Below are positions 1-12,100 of a stretch of 64,000 bases of DNA, piece by piece (within the stretch, counting starts at the first letter, position 1; the number at the start of each line of letters is the position of its first letter). A program made the position numbers and the translations under genes. The notes under the pieces are model-generated. The model saw only the letters and a list, made by a program, of their open reading frames with translations. It was not told where the DNA came from and ran no database searches. Source of the stretch: Carposina sasakii. Its lineage: Eukaryota; Arthropoda; Insecta; Lepidoptera; Carposinidae. The stretch is taken from the NCBI GenBank assembly GCA_014607495.2, contig CP053160.1:5084001-5148000 (forward strand), written 5' to 3'.

Positions 1-961
1 ATTTTGTTCTAAAATAAATTAATTCAAACAAGGACTGTAAAATTGAATTCTTTTGTGTACGAATTTTAATGTCGATAGCCTGATCGGTACATAAATACTT
101 ATTAATTAGAATGTATGGTTCAAAGTTTCTACTAAGTATATCCCAATTGATTTTGGTAGCCAAATAACACCTTTTATAAAAGATCTTTATGACTGCAAAA
201 ATATAGATTCGCGAATAAAAGAAGTAAAACCAACTCAATAAATAAATCATCGACATTTCGAAGAAGTACTTATCTAATAAATATTAACTAGCTCCTTCTA
301 CTCGTAGGTACGTAAGCTATGTTCGTAATAAAATTATGTGTCTTACTAAAACAGTGATGCTTTATAAAAAGATATCTAGAATATTTACGCGTTTTTATTA
401 AAGGCATTGTGGTTTTACCTACATGCAACGATGATTACCTACCACTTAATCCATTTTCTTGTTATTTTCTTAGATGGTAAGCTATAATCACATGCTTCGA
501 GCATAGCAAAAATATTATTGCTTAAATTCATCTCATGCCACGCAATATTTAGATTCGCATTGTAAATAACGCAGGCATTCCAAATTCTAACATTTACTTC
601 GCTATTGGAGTTTAAAAAATTACTCTTTGTACAATTAATTATTCATTCACTTTGAAACAATTATTGATAAACCCTAGTAGATACCTACTTCCAAGGGTTA
701 CATTTTAAAAGAACCAATTACTTATTTAAAGGCGATCATTAAGTTTGTAATTAGAGAATCTATAGATTTCTTGGAAGAAATGGAAGAAGGTATTATTCTA
801 CTATTTTTGACCTACATAGATATAAAAGATTAGGTATGTACTTACCTATACTTTTTTGAAAACTTACCTGCTTTTAATCTAGGTACAAAACAAACTATGA
901 CTGCAAAACTAAAGCCAGACTAGATAAAGTAATACTTACTAGGTTAAACTAGAATAGAATC
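1..961. other. AT-rich non-coding stretch
   Basis: AT-rich sequence with no exon, RNA gene or clear repeat that I can support on either strand. It lies beyond the poly(A) signal of the CUEDC1-type gene. Confidence 0.5.
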
Positions 962-1192
962 CTATGACTCAACGATTACTTTGGATAAAAATTGTGTCAT
1001 TAAAACAAACATAACTAAGATCGTGAGGGCTATTATAAGCGTAATGTTATCTACATTTTCGTGGTCAATCGTGCAGGCAGGCATAATCGCCGCAGACCAG
1101 TCGCAATTTGCGATGCAGTAGAGTTCGCGATCAGCGAGATATCTATCTGACGCTAACAAGCAGTAACGGTAACTAAATTCGTAAACAGACAA
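962..1192 (-). CDS. Small membrane-anchored ORF, possibly a terminal exon
   Basis: Open frame of 76 codons ending in TAG. The last 30 residues form a clear hydrophobic segment (rough residues 49-71) with a short polar tail, as in tail-anchored or single-pass proteins. The middle part holds several cysteines. A pyrimidine-rich run followed by TTTAG about 17 nt inside the ORF could be a splice acceptor, so this may be the last exon of an unseen gene rather than a free small protein. I do not recognise the family. It lies downstream of the CUEDC1 poly(A) signal, so it is not part of that transcript unless an alternative end is used. Confidence 0.25.
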   Translation of the reverse strand: MSVYEFSYRYCLLASDRYLADRELYCIANCDWSAAIMPACTIDHENVDNITLIIALTILVMFVLMTQFLSKVIVES

Positions 1193-1461
1193 AGCAATCT
1201 ACATACCGACAGAACTATTACAACAGTTATTTACATTATCTAACTATGATGCGCGGATATTATAAACAGATCCTATCATCAGCCTTTCTTTAGTATACAC
1301 CTGATTATATGCTCTTCCATCTGTATAGGTAAAACCCAGTCTTATCCAAAACCTGTTTTGGATCACAGCGTCGTCAACCGTTTCGGCTTTTGAACTTCCC
1401 TTCTTTTAACTTAACATATATAATAGGTACAATTTTCTTAGAAATTTCAGCAGCACTGGTG

Positions 1462-1467
1462 TTTATT
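1462..1467 (-). terminator. Poly(A) signal of the CUEDC1-type gene
   Basis: AATAAA on the minus strand, 31 nt after the TAA stop at 1499-1501. This gives a very short 3' UTR. Confidence 0.7.
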
Positions 1468-1498
1468 TAATGAGTCCACAGGTCCACATGGTCAGTCT

Positions 1499-3938
1499 TT
1501 ATATTTTAATGTTGTGCGGATTGGGTCGGTCGTCGTCGTCGCTGTGCTCCTCCTCAAGCAGGAGGCTGTCGCTGGGCGGTCCACGAGGCGGCGCCCGCGC
1601 ACTGTTCGCTCTCTTTGATCCACCCCGAGAGAACATGCGTGATAGCTGCGTGAATTTCTTGCGCGACACTGCAAAACATGTAAAATGTGCTAATTGTCTG
1701 AAATTTTAAATCCAAACGTATCGTTTGTTGCTAACGCAAGCGGCCGGTGACATGGTCGCTGCGTAATTTAGAAGCATTCGATTGTTTCTCAGTTTAACTT
1801 ACCTACATCTGTTTGGTTATCTACGTTATCCTTTCCCTTTTCAAGTACAGGTAGCATTGTTTTAGAATAACGTGCTTCAATTTCAATGGTTTAAAAATAT
1901 ACCTACTTATTGTCTTTGCTACTTACTAACAAATTAAGTTAGATAGTTTTGAAAAAATATTTGTCAGGTTAGCTTTTCTGGGTCAAACATACATTCTAAA
2001 TATTTCAGTTACTTAGATAGGTACATAAAAAGTAGAAATTATTTGTACTTACTTTTGCCCATATTCTTTAGCCTTTCCTTAAAAGCCTCATCATCATGAC
2101 ATTTAGACTTGTGCCCTTGCTCACTATCTAAAGCAGCCATAAACTCCTGGTTCCACCTCAGTTCAGCCATGAATTCCTCGTTCTGGAGGAAGGTGGCTAT
2201 TTTGTCGTCATCCATCTCTAAACTCAGGTCTATTCTGGCGTCTGTGCTCGGTGGGATTCGAAGGAACATAGGTGGTAGCGGCCCGAGCATTCTCGGCACC
2301 CATTTCCTTCGCACGGCTAGAGGCACTGATTCATCGTCAACGTCACTGAAAAGAAGAAACTGTTATGCTTCAAAATATATTTTTTTAAACATTTTAGGGC
2401 TAATAAGGTCGACCTAATCGTCGATCGATCGTAGGTTTCGACAGTAAATACATTGTACTCGTATAGTACCTGCTTTTACAAAAAACCGAAACATAGATTA
2501 TCAGTATCACTGATAAAATTTACATCTGTCCCCGCTATGCTAAATAGCTGTGGGATATCCTTTATGATTCTGCAATTCTGGCTACCCCATTTCGGGTAGA
2601 CAGCCGAATTGTAGACTAGTATAAAGCATATTCAGAATGACAATAGCAATGAAAGTAAGAGATACTTCTTCTGTGAAACTGTTGGTATCGAGTAGTACAA
2701 TACTATCCTAGCCATAGACAACTCAGAACACGTACTAGATCACTATTCTATTTCGTTCTGTTTTCTGTGATTCTAGCGAGGAGCACTCCACGCTACGTAA
2801 GATTCTGAGTCAGTTTGTGGAGTATTGGGTTCGTTCGGGAGGCATAAAGGCAATTACTAGGAATGCAAATTATGGCACTGACTACTATTAACTAAATATA
2901 GAATTAACTGTATGAAAATAAACCTAGGACCAACTCTAATAAAAGCGAATAGTCGCAGTTCAGTGCCAAGCCACGCTTAACTGTCTACTTTTGCCATTCC
3001 AATTGCATACAAAGACAAAAGGAATTTAGCTGAATGAGTCATAATACGTATTTCAGGAATGCTGTTATACATAAACATTCTAATTCACGCCTATACTTAT
3101 ATACACTTATAACTTAACTAACATATACCATTATAAAAAACATGGATCTACCTAGCTTTAAATAGGTGCATCTGCTCTACAAAATATAATTATTCCACGT
3201 GATACCGTAAGGTAGTTATCTATATTTACTTTCCTAAATATTGAGAAAATTTAGGTACCAATTGCATATCCATCCACTTTGTCATTCACGGTTTACCTGT
3301 TTGTTGACATTCTAGCTAAATATTTACATAACTGACGACTGTCTGTCTAGCTCACTCATCTCTAATTTTTACATCCTCCATCTAATTACTTTGTCAACAG
3401 CTTATAGAAGGATACCTAGTCGTATTATAAACAAACACCTTTAGGCAGTATTGATGAATAAGAATGTATGCACCCTTCTCAAGGTAACAAATCAAATCGG
3501 CGGTGTACCTAATTAAATAGTGAAAAGTTGAATAGTGACGTGAAATACAAACCTCTACTAACACTTTGTTAGAGCTCTACAAAGGTCACATTAACTGGGT
3601 GGAATGGGTAATAAATATTAGGTAAGAGCTATAAGAGGTTATAGAACAAAGTAAACTTACACAAGCGCTGTAGTGTCATTGTCGTCTCCATTCTCTGTCC
3701 GCGAGCATCTTCCCCGATCTCTCTTCTTAGGAGTACTACCTTCTACGCGCTCCATCTCCAGGCGAAGTCTCTCGTTCTGGTTGTCAGTGCTCATCGCCAG
3801 AAGCTGATCGATGGTCGCGTCCACCGCTCCCTGGTTGGCTCGCAATACCGCCTCGATCACATCGTCGTCCATATCGGGGAACATCGTCTTAAAGTCCGTC
3901 ATCGCCTGGGTGAACTCTAGCTGCATAGTGGACGCCAT
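1499..3938 (-). CDS. CUEDC1: CUE domain-containing protein 1-like
   Basis: Three coding exons on the minus strand: 3661-3938, 2053-2345 and 1499-1668. All have GT-AG borders and matching phases, giving about 246 residues. Residues 6-50 form a CUE ubiquitin-binding domain with the MFP motif and a VDATIDQLL helix. The second exon holds the conserved stretch with FLQNEEFMAEL and ends in a KNMGK block, which the third exon continues as a basic RKKFTQLSRMF segment and an acidic tail. This order matches animal CUEDC1, whose cellular role is poorly known; ubiquitin or NEDD4-type ligase binding is inferred from the domain. The start was chosen because the ATG sits in a GCGCGATGG context and the CUE domain begins right after it. 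The first exon is GC-rich, unlike its surroundings. Vertebrate forms are longer in the middle. Confidence 0.88.
2523..2612 (+). repeat. Interspersed repeat family A (3' module)
   Basis: About 90 bp with the core CCCCGCTATGCTAAA, GTGGGAT, TTCTGGCTACCCCATTTCGG and ACAGCCG. The same string recurs at 11468, 12063, 30708, 31408, 46580 and 52370. It lies in intron 1 of the CUEDC1-type gene. Confidence 0.7.
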
Positions 3939-4330
3939 CGCGCCGGGCCGGTCGAGACGTCACAAGAGCGCCGGCAAAACAGCTGGTTTTTGACGCAGAA
4001 CTACCGCAGTGCCTGACAATCGCGTCGCTGCCGGGCTGCCAGCCGCCATGCTAGCAGGGTCGGCACTCCGGCAGCCGCGAGGACTTTACACTGGTCATCA
4101 GCGGTGCAATACTTATAGTATAAATCGCGATGCACCGATAAATAACATCGTGTGCAATTAGCACTCGCTTTTTGGATGTTTTAGGTGCGCATGTGCGAAA
4201 GGTGGGGGACGATGCCGTCGATATAAATAGAAAACGCACGAGGCGGCCGGCGCGCGTCCCGACTTCTACCCGCGACCCTTTGGACTGCACGAGCAACTGA
4301 CCACGGCGCATGTGCAGGCCATTGTTTGTA
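3939..4330 (-). promoter_or_regulatory. GC-rich upstream region of the CUEDC1-type gene
   Basis: The stretch just upstream of the first coding exon is much richer in G, C and CpG than the surrounding AT-rich DNA, as expected for a 5' UTR and promoter. No TATA box or defined start site can be fixed by eye. Confidence 0.4.
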
Positions 4331-4540
4331 AATTGCGTTCCTCACTTTGACCTTTCAGTATGATGCGTTGGCTGCACGGGTTACCTACTGTAGTCACGGT
4401 CTTATTACCCCCAACTGTTAACGTTACCTAATGCGGTAGGGAGCCACAGGAGCTCGGAAATGTCCATGTTGAGAACGTAAACCATAGGAAGTAGTTTTTA
4501 CTATTATGTAAGATTTTTCCCTTCATTGGACACTGTTAAC

Positions 4541-4622
4541 TCCACTCTGATCAAATAATCCGTTGCAAGTGGAAACTGATTCACTTGTTTCCATTTGCAA
4601 CGGATCATATGATCAGAGTGGA
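4541..4622. repeat. 82-bp fold-back hairpin
   Basis: Near-perfect inverted repeat. The left arm begins TCCACTCTGATCA at 4541 and the right arm ends TGATCAGAGTGGA at 4622. The arms are about 36 nt and differ at a few positions around a short central spacer. It is either a small fold-back element or the remnant of a longer inverted-repeat transposon. Confidence 0.75.
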
Positions 4623-7600
4623 CTAACCCATTGTTTGCTACACAAAACGTAAATAAAGGACATCGGCGTACTCTCACACTAAAATGTAGGTGGTGTAGAG
4701 GTATGTTGTGCATGCATCAAAAGTAGAGTATGCATTAAGAATATAACATAATAGCACGCGTAATACGGGTAATAAAATTACTACTAATAAAATATGTTGA
4801 AAATGTCGTGCATGAGTCATGCATACTATTGTTTTATATTTTTATGTACCTATTGTTATTTATCTATGTATTCTATTATTACTCAATGTTATCATTGAAT
4901 TGAGTGCAACGGAAAGATAAAAAAAAAACATAAAAATTGGGATATAAAGTAGGATAAAAAACTTTTCACTTTAATTCATAATTTATTTATATTTTAATCA
5001 AATATAGGTAGGTAAAGATTATGTACTTACACACCACTAAACACCAATTTACTATAAGGTACTTACTGCGTCTATAATAAAATTTAGATAGGTTCTAAGT
5101 TTCAAGAAAACTATTACAAAAAATACCTATATGTGTAATATACAATATAATGGACCTACACAAAGTTAGCTAAGATACAAAAATAAATATACTATTATTT
5201 AATTTTCAAAAGATATAGTTATTCAACACATAAATATTACTCAGGAGGTGTTAAACTTACCAATCTAATAAAACCAACAATTTCCACTAATCTAACCTAT
5301 TATTAGGAAAGGGCCTATGAAGGTTTGCCAACAATTCTACGATGAGCCAGCCAGCCTAGTAACTAAGCCTCACGAAGCTCACTAGTAGAGTATGTACTAC
5401 GATTTGGTGCAGACAGCTTTAAGTGATGAATATTGATGCCGTCTTTCTTTATAACTTGATCAAGATAGAGACAGCAAAACTTTATCTTTCAACTGAACCT
5501 TTATCCTTTGTCTGGCCATTGGAAAAATCGGACCTAAGCTCAGTAGTACTTCGTTTAAGCATAGTGACGTCACTACGGAGGTTAACATTGTATGGTCAAC
5601 AAACAAGCCACTTCATAAGTTACCAAATTCTTCAAATAATCCTTTTCCGGAGGACGGAGGACCGACCCCTGCATTGGCTATCTTTTTTTGACAGTTCATA
5701 GTCATCCGTCATTGAAACTTAATAAATGGAAGCGGCATGTATGTATGTGTTGCAAAATTTTCTTCAGGCAAGCTATTATGCCTCTTTCATTTCATCAAGT
5801 TTCAATGAGTGATCTACAAAAGGAACTTTCAAAAAAGATAGCCGATACAATCTTATTCCTCTATGCCGATACGGGGGCTGGCCTCAGGGGCTGGCTGACC
5901 TTACCTACTCGTATACCTGTAGGGAATACAGTTAGGAAAGTGTATGAAGTTTTGTATACTTATTAAATGATACCCTTACTTATATCTTTTTCGTTAGGCT
6001 CTATGATTTACTAAATACGGTAGTGAATATTACATTCAATCTGGTAACTAGAAAACAATATCTTTACAGTGCGTCGACCGTCCAGTAGTCAATTTGGAGC
6101 ACCACTGAACATTCGATTTAAAAAATTAGTAAAACTACCAAGCGGTGTCTAATAAATTATCTAGAAATACAAGTGTAACAAAATGAGTATGTTATGAGGA
6201 ATGTTATGAAAATCGAGACTATCGAGAACACTTCTACAAAATTTGAGACTCAAAATTGATATTTATTTTTCTAGATTGTATAGAGAATTCCTAAACAACT
6301 GAGTTCATACAATCTTGAAAAACAAACATTTCTGATTTTATAGGTAGGTTCTCTATGTATAGTGGACTAATTTCATAGTATTTCGCTTGACATACCTCTT
6401 TTGTTAGACCCTGTATAGGTAAAGTAAAATAAACTAGATTTCGTTAATGATTCGTTATTTTTGTACACTTAGGCCATTGTGAAACTACTCACGGGTCTTA
6501 TGTTACAAGACAAGCTGTTACATACCTACAAGCATATAGTCTACTAACTAAAACCTATATCGGTAATTAAGATTTTAGTAGAGTTGCGAAGCGAACTATT
6601 GCACTACCTAGACATTGCCAGACATGCTGTAAAATGCTTTTTCTCCTTAGGGCGCATCCGTACAATCCGGAAAGTGCGTTCTGGAAAAACACTCGAAGAA
6701 ACTGCCAGAAACTAAAACCAAATACTAGTATGTTTTTTAAGATACTTCAAATAATGAAGATAAGGTTGAGGAATATATGTATTTAAAAATGTTAGTACAT
6801 AAATGAAAACGCCATATACCTTATAGACTTATTTACGACAAACTAGAAACTACTCGAAAACCAGTAAGGAGATAGTACTTTTTCTGCGTGATACGAGTAT
6901 CACCTACAATTCTACATGTACTTTAATCTTCCTCTTATATCTAGGAATAGAACATACAAAACCTCATAAATTAGAAGAGTCCACTACTGCCAAATGAGAA
7001 TGGACGGCCACAAGCAACAATTGACGAATTTATCGTGCATTTTACTGCACATATTACAATATACAACACTGCAAAATAAACCTCAATGTAGACTGCTTAA
7101 GTTTGATAGTTGTACGTAGAATACGTTTCAATAAAAACTTATCGTGGACGATTTCGGAACTAGCACTTTTTGTATGCAGTTATAGACGTATACAGAACAA
7201 CCAGCGCCCCGGGCAAAGGAAATTGTATCTGAAACGTACACGAGTCGTATCGATTTCCATACAATAGCTGCGCAGGAGTGGCTAACAAGGACGATAGTCT
7301 GGTTTGTCACTTGTTTATTATCCTCGAGCAAAGCAAAATACGGTTTTAAAGTAACCTGCCATTTGGTTTGACCAGGGTTAGTTATTTTATATGTTTAGTG
7401 AGAGACAAACACTACGGAAGGCACTATAAAGTGCATAATGTTAGATACAATGCAACCCTAAAACATTATCAACATAGTACCTAAGTTAATAATAAATAAA
7501 TAACTATAAAAATAAATAAATAAATATATGAAGATTTAAAAAAAAACTTGTGCAATTTTTATTAGCGGGAATGAACAAAATGCAGTACATATAAGACAGA

Positions 7601-9105
7601 TAGTCAGTTTAGATATAAACAACAAGCACTTGAATTTATAGCACAGATTTATTTCTATTTATTTATTTATCAGTATAGGGAATATAAATCTAAACATTTA
7701 TATAAAAATAAAATTTCAAAACACAACGGAATGGCACCAGCTTCGGTCATAGATACCCTAGAGTTAACACTTTATACAGAAACAAGATTAAAACATAACA
7801 GATTGTCTATACATTATAAAAAGTTTTATGGTCATAAGTATTTCATTTGTGAGAAATGATTAAATTTTCAAAGGGCCATGGTCAATGATTATAAATATAT
7901 TTACATGCTTAAAAAGAATAAAAAATTAGGTACAGGGATTTTAGGCATAATTTATTTACTAGGATATTTATGATCGAATGCACTATGTTTACGAAACAAA
8001 ATTAGAAAAAAAAAATTTAAGCAAGACATTAAAATAAGATTTTTATTTAAGCCAAATTCATATACTACAAAGATCAACTCTTAACACTATGCCAAATAAT
8101 TCCAATATTAGCAACAATATACAGCATACAAAATAATCATTTTCTAATTTAAATCCTTTACAACGGCTAAAGTTGACAAAGCAAATGGTAAATTGTGTTA
8201 GAAACTTAGTTAGAATGGAAAAATATTGCTGATAAATATAGGTATAATCCAACAAGTAAATTGTTTTCATAAAATGTGGTTCAAAGTCTTCATTAAGTGC
8301 CCATTTCCCACATTATCGAGTAAGTTTAATTAATTTAATTGAAAAAAAAAAGTGTGGAAAGCTAATTTAGAGTGCACAAACTAGTATAAGTAAGTACTAG
8401 TATTATTCAAATCATAGAAATCGGTACGGAAGTGCTCACGCCAAGTCGAGCGTTTTATTTACATTTCACAAGCTATTAGTTGTATTTTTAGTTACGTTAA
8501 ACTACTTTATCTATTTAAAATAGTAATAAAATCTAAATATAATCAAGGATTATCCCATCAAGTTGTTTTATGTCATATTTAGTATGATTTAAGTTGAAAG
8601 GATTTTTTAAATTTAAAACGAGACCAATAGAATAAAGTCTTTAGTTAGACTGTAAACTCCGAAACAGCCTTATTCGGGTTTTTCAAAAACCAAATACCTA
8701 TTACACGAAACTTGTACCAATTAATAATAATTAATTTAGCAAAAGCCTACAAAAATATGTCTCTAAATAGAATGAGACAAGGAATTCTATTCAATTTTAA
8801 TTTATTGTGTCGGGCACAATAATTCCGTTGTCACGCGAAGAATTGCTACTAGAACATTAAAAAAAACCTCTTATAGAATATACTAATAGACCGATTGATA
8901 GACAGCACAAGAACAGACACTATTTAGATCGGTACATTGCTAGTATGTATTAATATTAGATGTAATATTGTCTAGAAACTAAAAGACCTCGATGACGCGT
9001 ATTAATCAACTCTCGCGAATACGGAATCGAGACAATAAATTAAACAAAAAAAAAACAAGTGATACATGGGGCGCACATAATGACACTTGTCAAATTTGAC
9101 AGCTG
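4623..9105. other. Intergenic region, no gene supported
   Basis: AT-rich DNA with only short random ORFs. The right part probably contains the 3' UTR of the LAPTM4-type gene. AATAAA-type signals on the minus strand occur around 8042-8047 and in the TTTATTTATTTATC run near 7650-7670. A short A/T-rich simple repeat lies around 7488-7545. Confidence 0.45.
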
Positions 9106-12100
9106 TCATTGGCACGCGATCGCACGTATTTTATACTGAAAGTAGTTTAGACTCGCGCCTGGGTGCCTTGTTGTGGCAACATTACCACCGTGTTGGCGAC
9201 TGGGGCAGCCTCGGTGGCAGGAGTTTCCAGGCTGTGGACAAAGGATTATAGTTATTTTTATTTTAGGAATCCTGTGCTGATGCGGGGCTTCACTAGAATA
9301 CATCAGCTGCATCTCCTTCCATGCATGTCGTGAGAGTTAGCTAAGAGTGCGAGCTTCTATAACTGCGCCCTATTTAGGTCTGCCTGGTCTGGCCATTCTT
9401 GCGCTTCCCAAATTCTACGCCCTGTGCCTGCCCAGATAGCAATATAAACTTGTTTCAAACTTGCAACAAGTTTGAACTTTCAAACATGGAGATTTGCAGC
9501 AAGTTTGTTATAGCAAAAGTGCGTTATTGAATAAACTTGCAGCAAGTTTGAATCAAACCTCCTAGTTTCCCAGAAACAAACTTGCGGAAAGTTTGTCATG
9601 ACAAGTCAAATGCAAGGTTGTCGTGTTCTTGTGGTAAGTTTGTTTTAAAATTGCTTCAAACTTGCCCGGTCATATTTGACGTAGCAATCTTAAAACAAAG
9701 AAATATCAAGTTTGAATCAAACGTGCATGCTATCGGGTGGGTATCGGTGGCACCGCTCTATTCACGACAAGTCACTCACCGGGATAACCTCAGGCGCCAT
9801 CATAGTGGCGGCGCGGTAGGACGGCAGCGGCGACTGTTTGACCGCCTCTTCATAAGCGGGCAGTAGCGACGAGTAGTCAGGCTGTATAAAGAACACTTAC
9901 CGGAATAGGCTCAGGCGCCATTAGAAGAGGTGTGCCAAGATCGAAACAAGTGAAGATACGTGATCTCTGCCTATTCCTCTGGGAAAGAGGCGTGATTTTT
10001 ATGTAATGTATGTATTATGTATGTCATTCATAGCACTCACCGGGACGGGCTCGGGCGCCATCATGGTGGCGGCGCGGTAGGACGGCGGCGGCGACTGTTT
10101 GACCGCCTCCTCATACGCGGGCAGTAGCGACGAGTAGTCGGGAACGCTCGGGCGAGCCGGCGCGGGCGGCGCTAACCCCGCACGACTGATCACGAACGGC
10201 GTGAGGCTCTGCATGGCGTGCGCGCGCATCGTCAGGTACTTGTAGCAGCGCCACACCATGCGCAGGCAGTAGCCCTGTCGTAATATCGAGGTTTGTTAGT
10301 TCAAATTCCATGATGGCGCTAGTTACTATGTGTATTTTCTGTGCCACTGCATACAAAAAAATGTCAGTTCCGAAATCAGGCATTGGAGTTGTAATGTCTC
10401 AGATACTTGTGGCAGCGTCATACCATGCGCAGGCAGTAGCCCTGTCGCGATATCGTGGTTTGTTAGATCAAAGTGCCTACCATTTGTGAGTCTAGCTAGA
10501 TGTTTAACTTTCAAAACTGTCACCTGTCGCGTTCAAGTAGTAACAATGCCGCATCCATGTCGTGCGCCTTCCAAGTGGGGGGTGTTAGTACGATCCCAGT
10601 TACGAGTCTGTGTCATTGAATTTCTTTTATGTATTCGGATTTTAATGTTGTAAAATTGTCCCTTACAGTTGCGCTCTACACAGCAGTAAACAGTTATACA
10701 CCATAATATCTCCTGCGTAATTGGCTAATCTCCGTTGAGATTGGCTACCATAACCGAAACACAGTTGGAGACATTATACATTCAAGTGGAGATATAGTTA
10801 GTTATCCTGATCCGGCTGACAGTAACTGAAATACCCTGAAAATTGTTCCATCACCTTCCTACCATTAGCCTATTAGATCTAGCTACATACCTTCAATAAC
10901 ACGGCCACTAGGAAAGCAGTCAGCACGACAAAGGCCAGCGCAGGCGCAGGCAGGTGAAGCAGCTGCGCACGCCACGGCACGCGACGCGTCTCCGCTATGA
11001 GCCGGTGGATCGAGCGCAGGTAGCATAGGTAGCCGATTGCAGTCAGCCTGGGGTATGGGAGAGGGCATAAATTAAAATATTGGCATGCTACATTTTTTGG
11101 CGAAACATATCTCTGATCTAATAATGTTGAAATAACTTTAGTGTAACATGTTTTGAGCAAATAAATAATCATTTAATTTCAGAGAAGAGAGTGAGGGAGT
11201 TCAAAATAACAGTTAACACATTCCCTGCCGTCGACTACGTGTTTGCGATTCGCTCACTCAGTAGTCAAAAGTGTAAGCCAATTTTGATTCCTCAAATTGA
11301 ACTCTCATTGGGGAATGAGCCTGCTAAAATGCTGGCAACAGTACTTTCCCTTAATTAATTTTATGTGATGAAATGTGCAATTTGGTCTGTTCCGTGCATA
11401 TTGTAAGTCGACTAAGCAATTAAGGGGTGTTCTTTCGATGAGCTAGCAATATGTCACTTATTTTTAACATCTGACCCTGCTATGCTAAACATGACTACAG
11501 GATGTTCCTTCATCCTCCGCGATCCTGCCAGTACTGGCTACCCCATTACTGGAACACAGCCGTTTGTATTCATACATAATAGGGTCGAGGCAGTCAGTCA
11601 GGTCTATCTATCTCTCTCTGTTCTTAACATAAATTTCTGAGAGATAAAAGGACAGGTAGGACTAATTTTACGTTTAGGTTTAAGTGTGACTGCCGGAATC
11701 GACCATAATGTTTGTATAGCCTGTTAAATATATTACTTACACAGTGATAGCGAAGTCGAAGATCTGGAGACAGAAGAACGGCAGCAGATGGACCGGCTTG
11801 CCGCGAGCGGCGCCGTAGATCAGCATCATTGTGATAGCGAGGGTGCAGACCGTCACCAAAGCGCCCACGTCCACATCATCTGTGCCATAGAATAGGTTCC
11901 CATTTTAATAGAATAAAATTCTACGCTACATGTTGATATTTTTATTTATCGTTACGACTGTAGTGTCTCGTGTTCGTGATCATGAGTCGGCAGATCCGAG
12001 GGTCAGCGGAGGGTGTAGGGCCCGGTGGTGGGCGACCCCTCAATAGAGATGTTGATATTTTCCTATATGGCTGTGGGATCTCCCTTATGATTTTCTGGCT

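Noticed and set aside
5423..5966. Two 92-codon ORFs
   Set aside because: Composition and lack of motifs look random; no gene signals around them.
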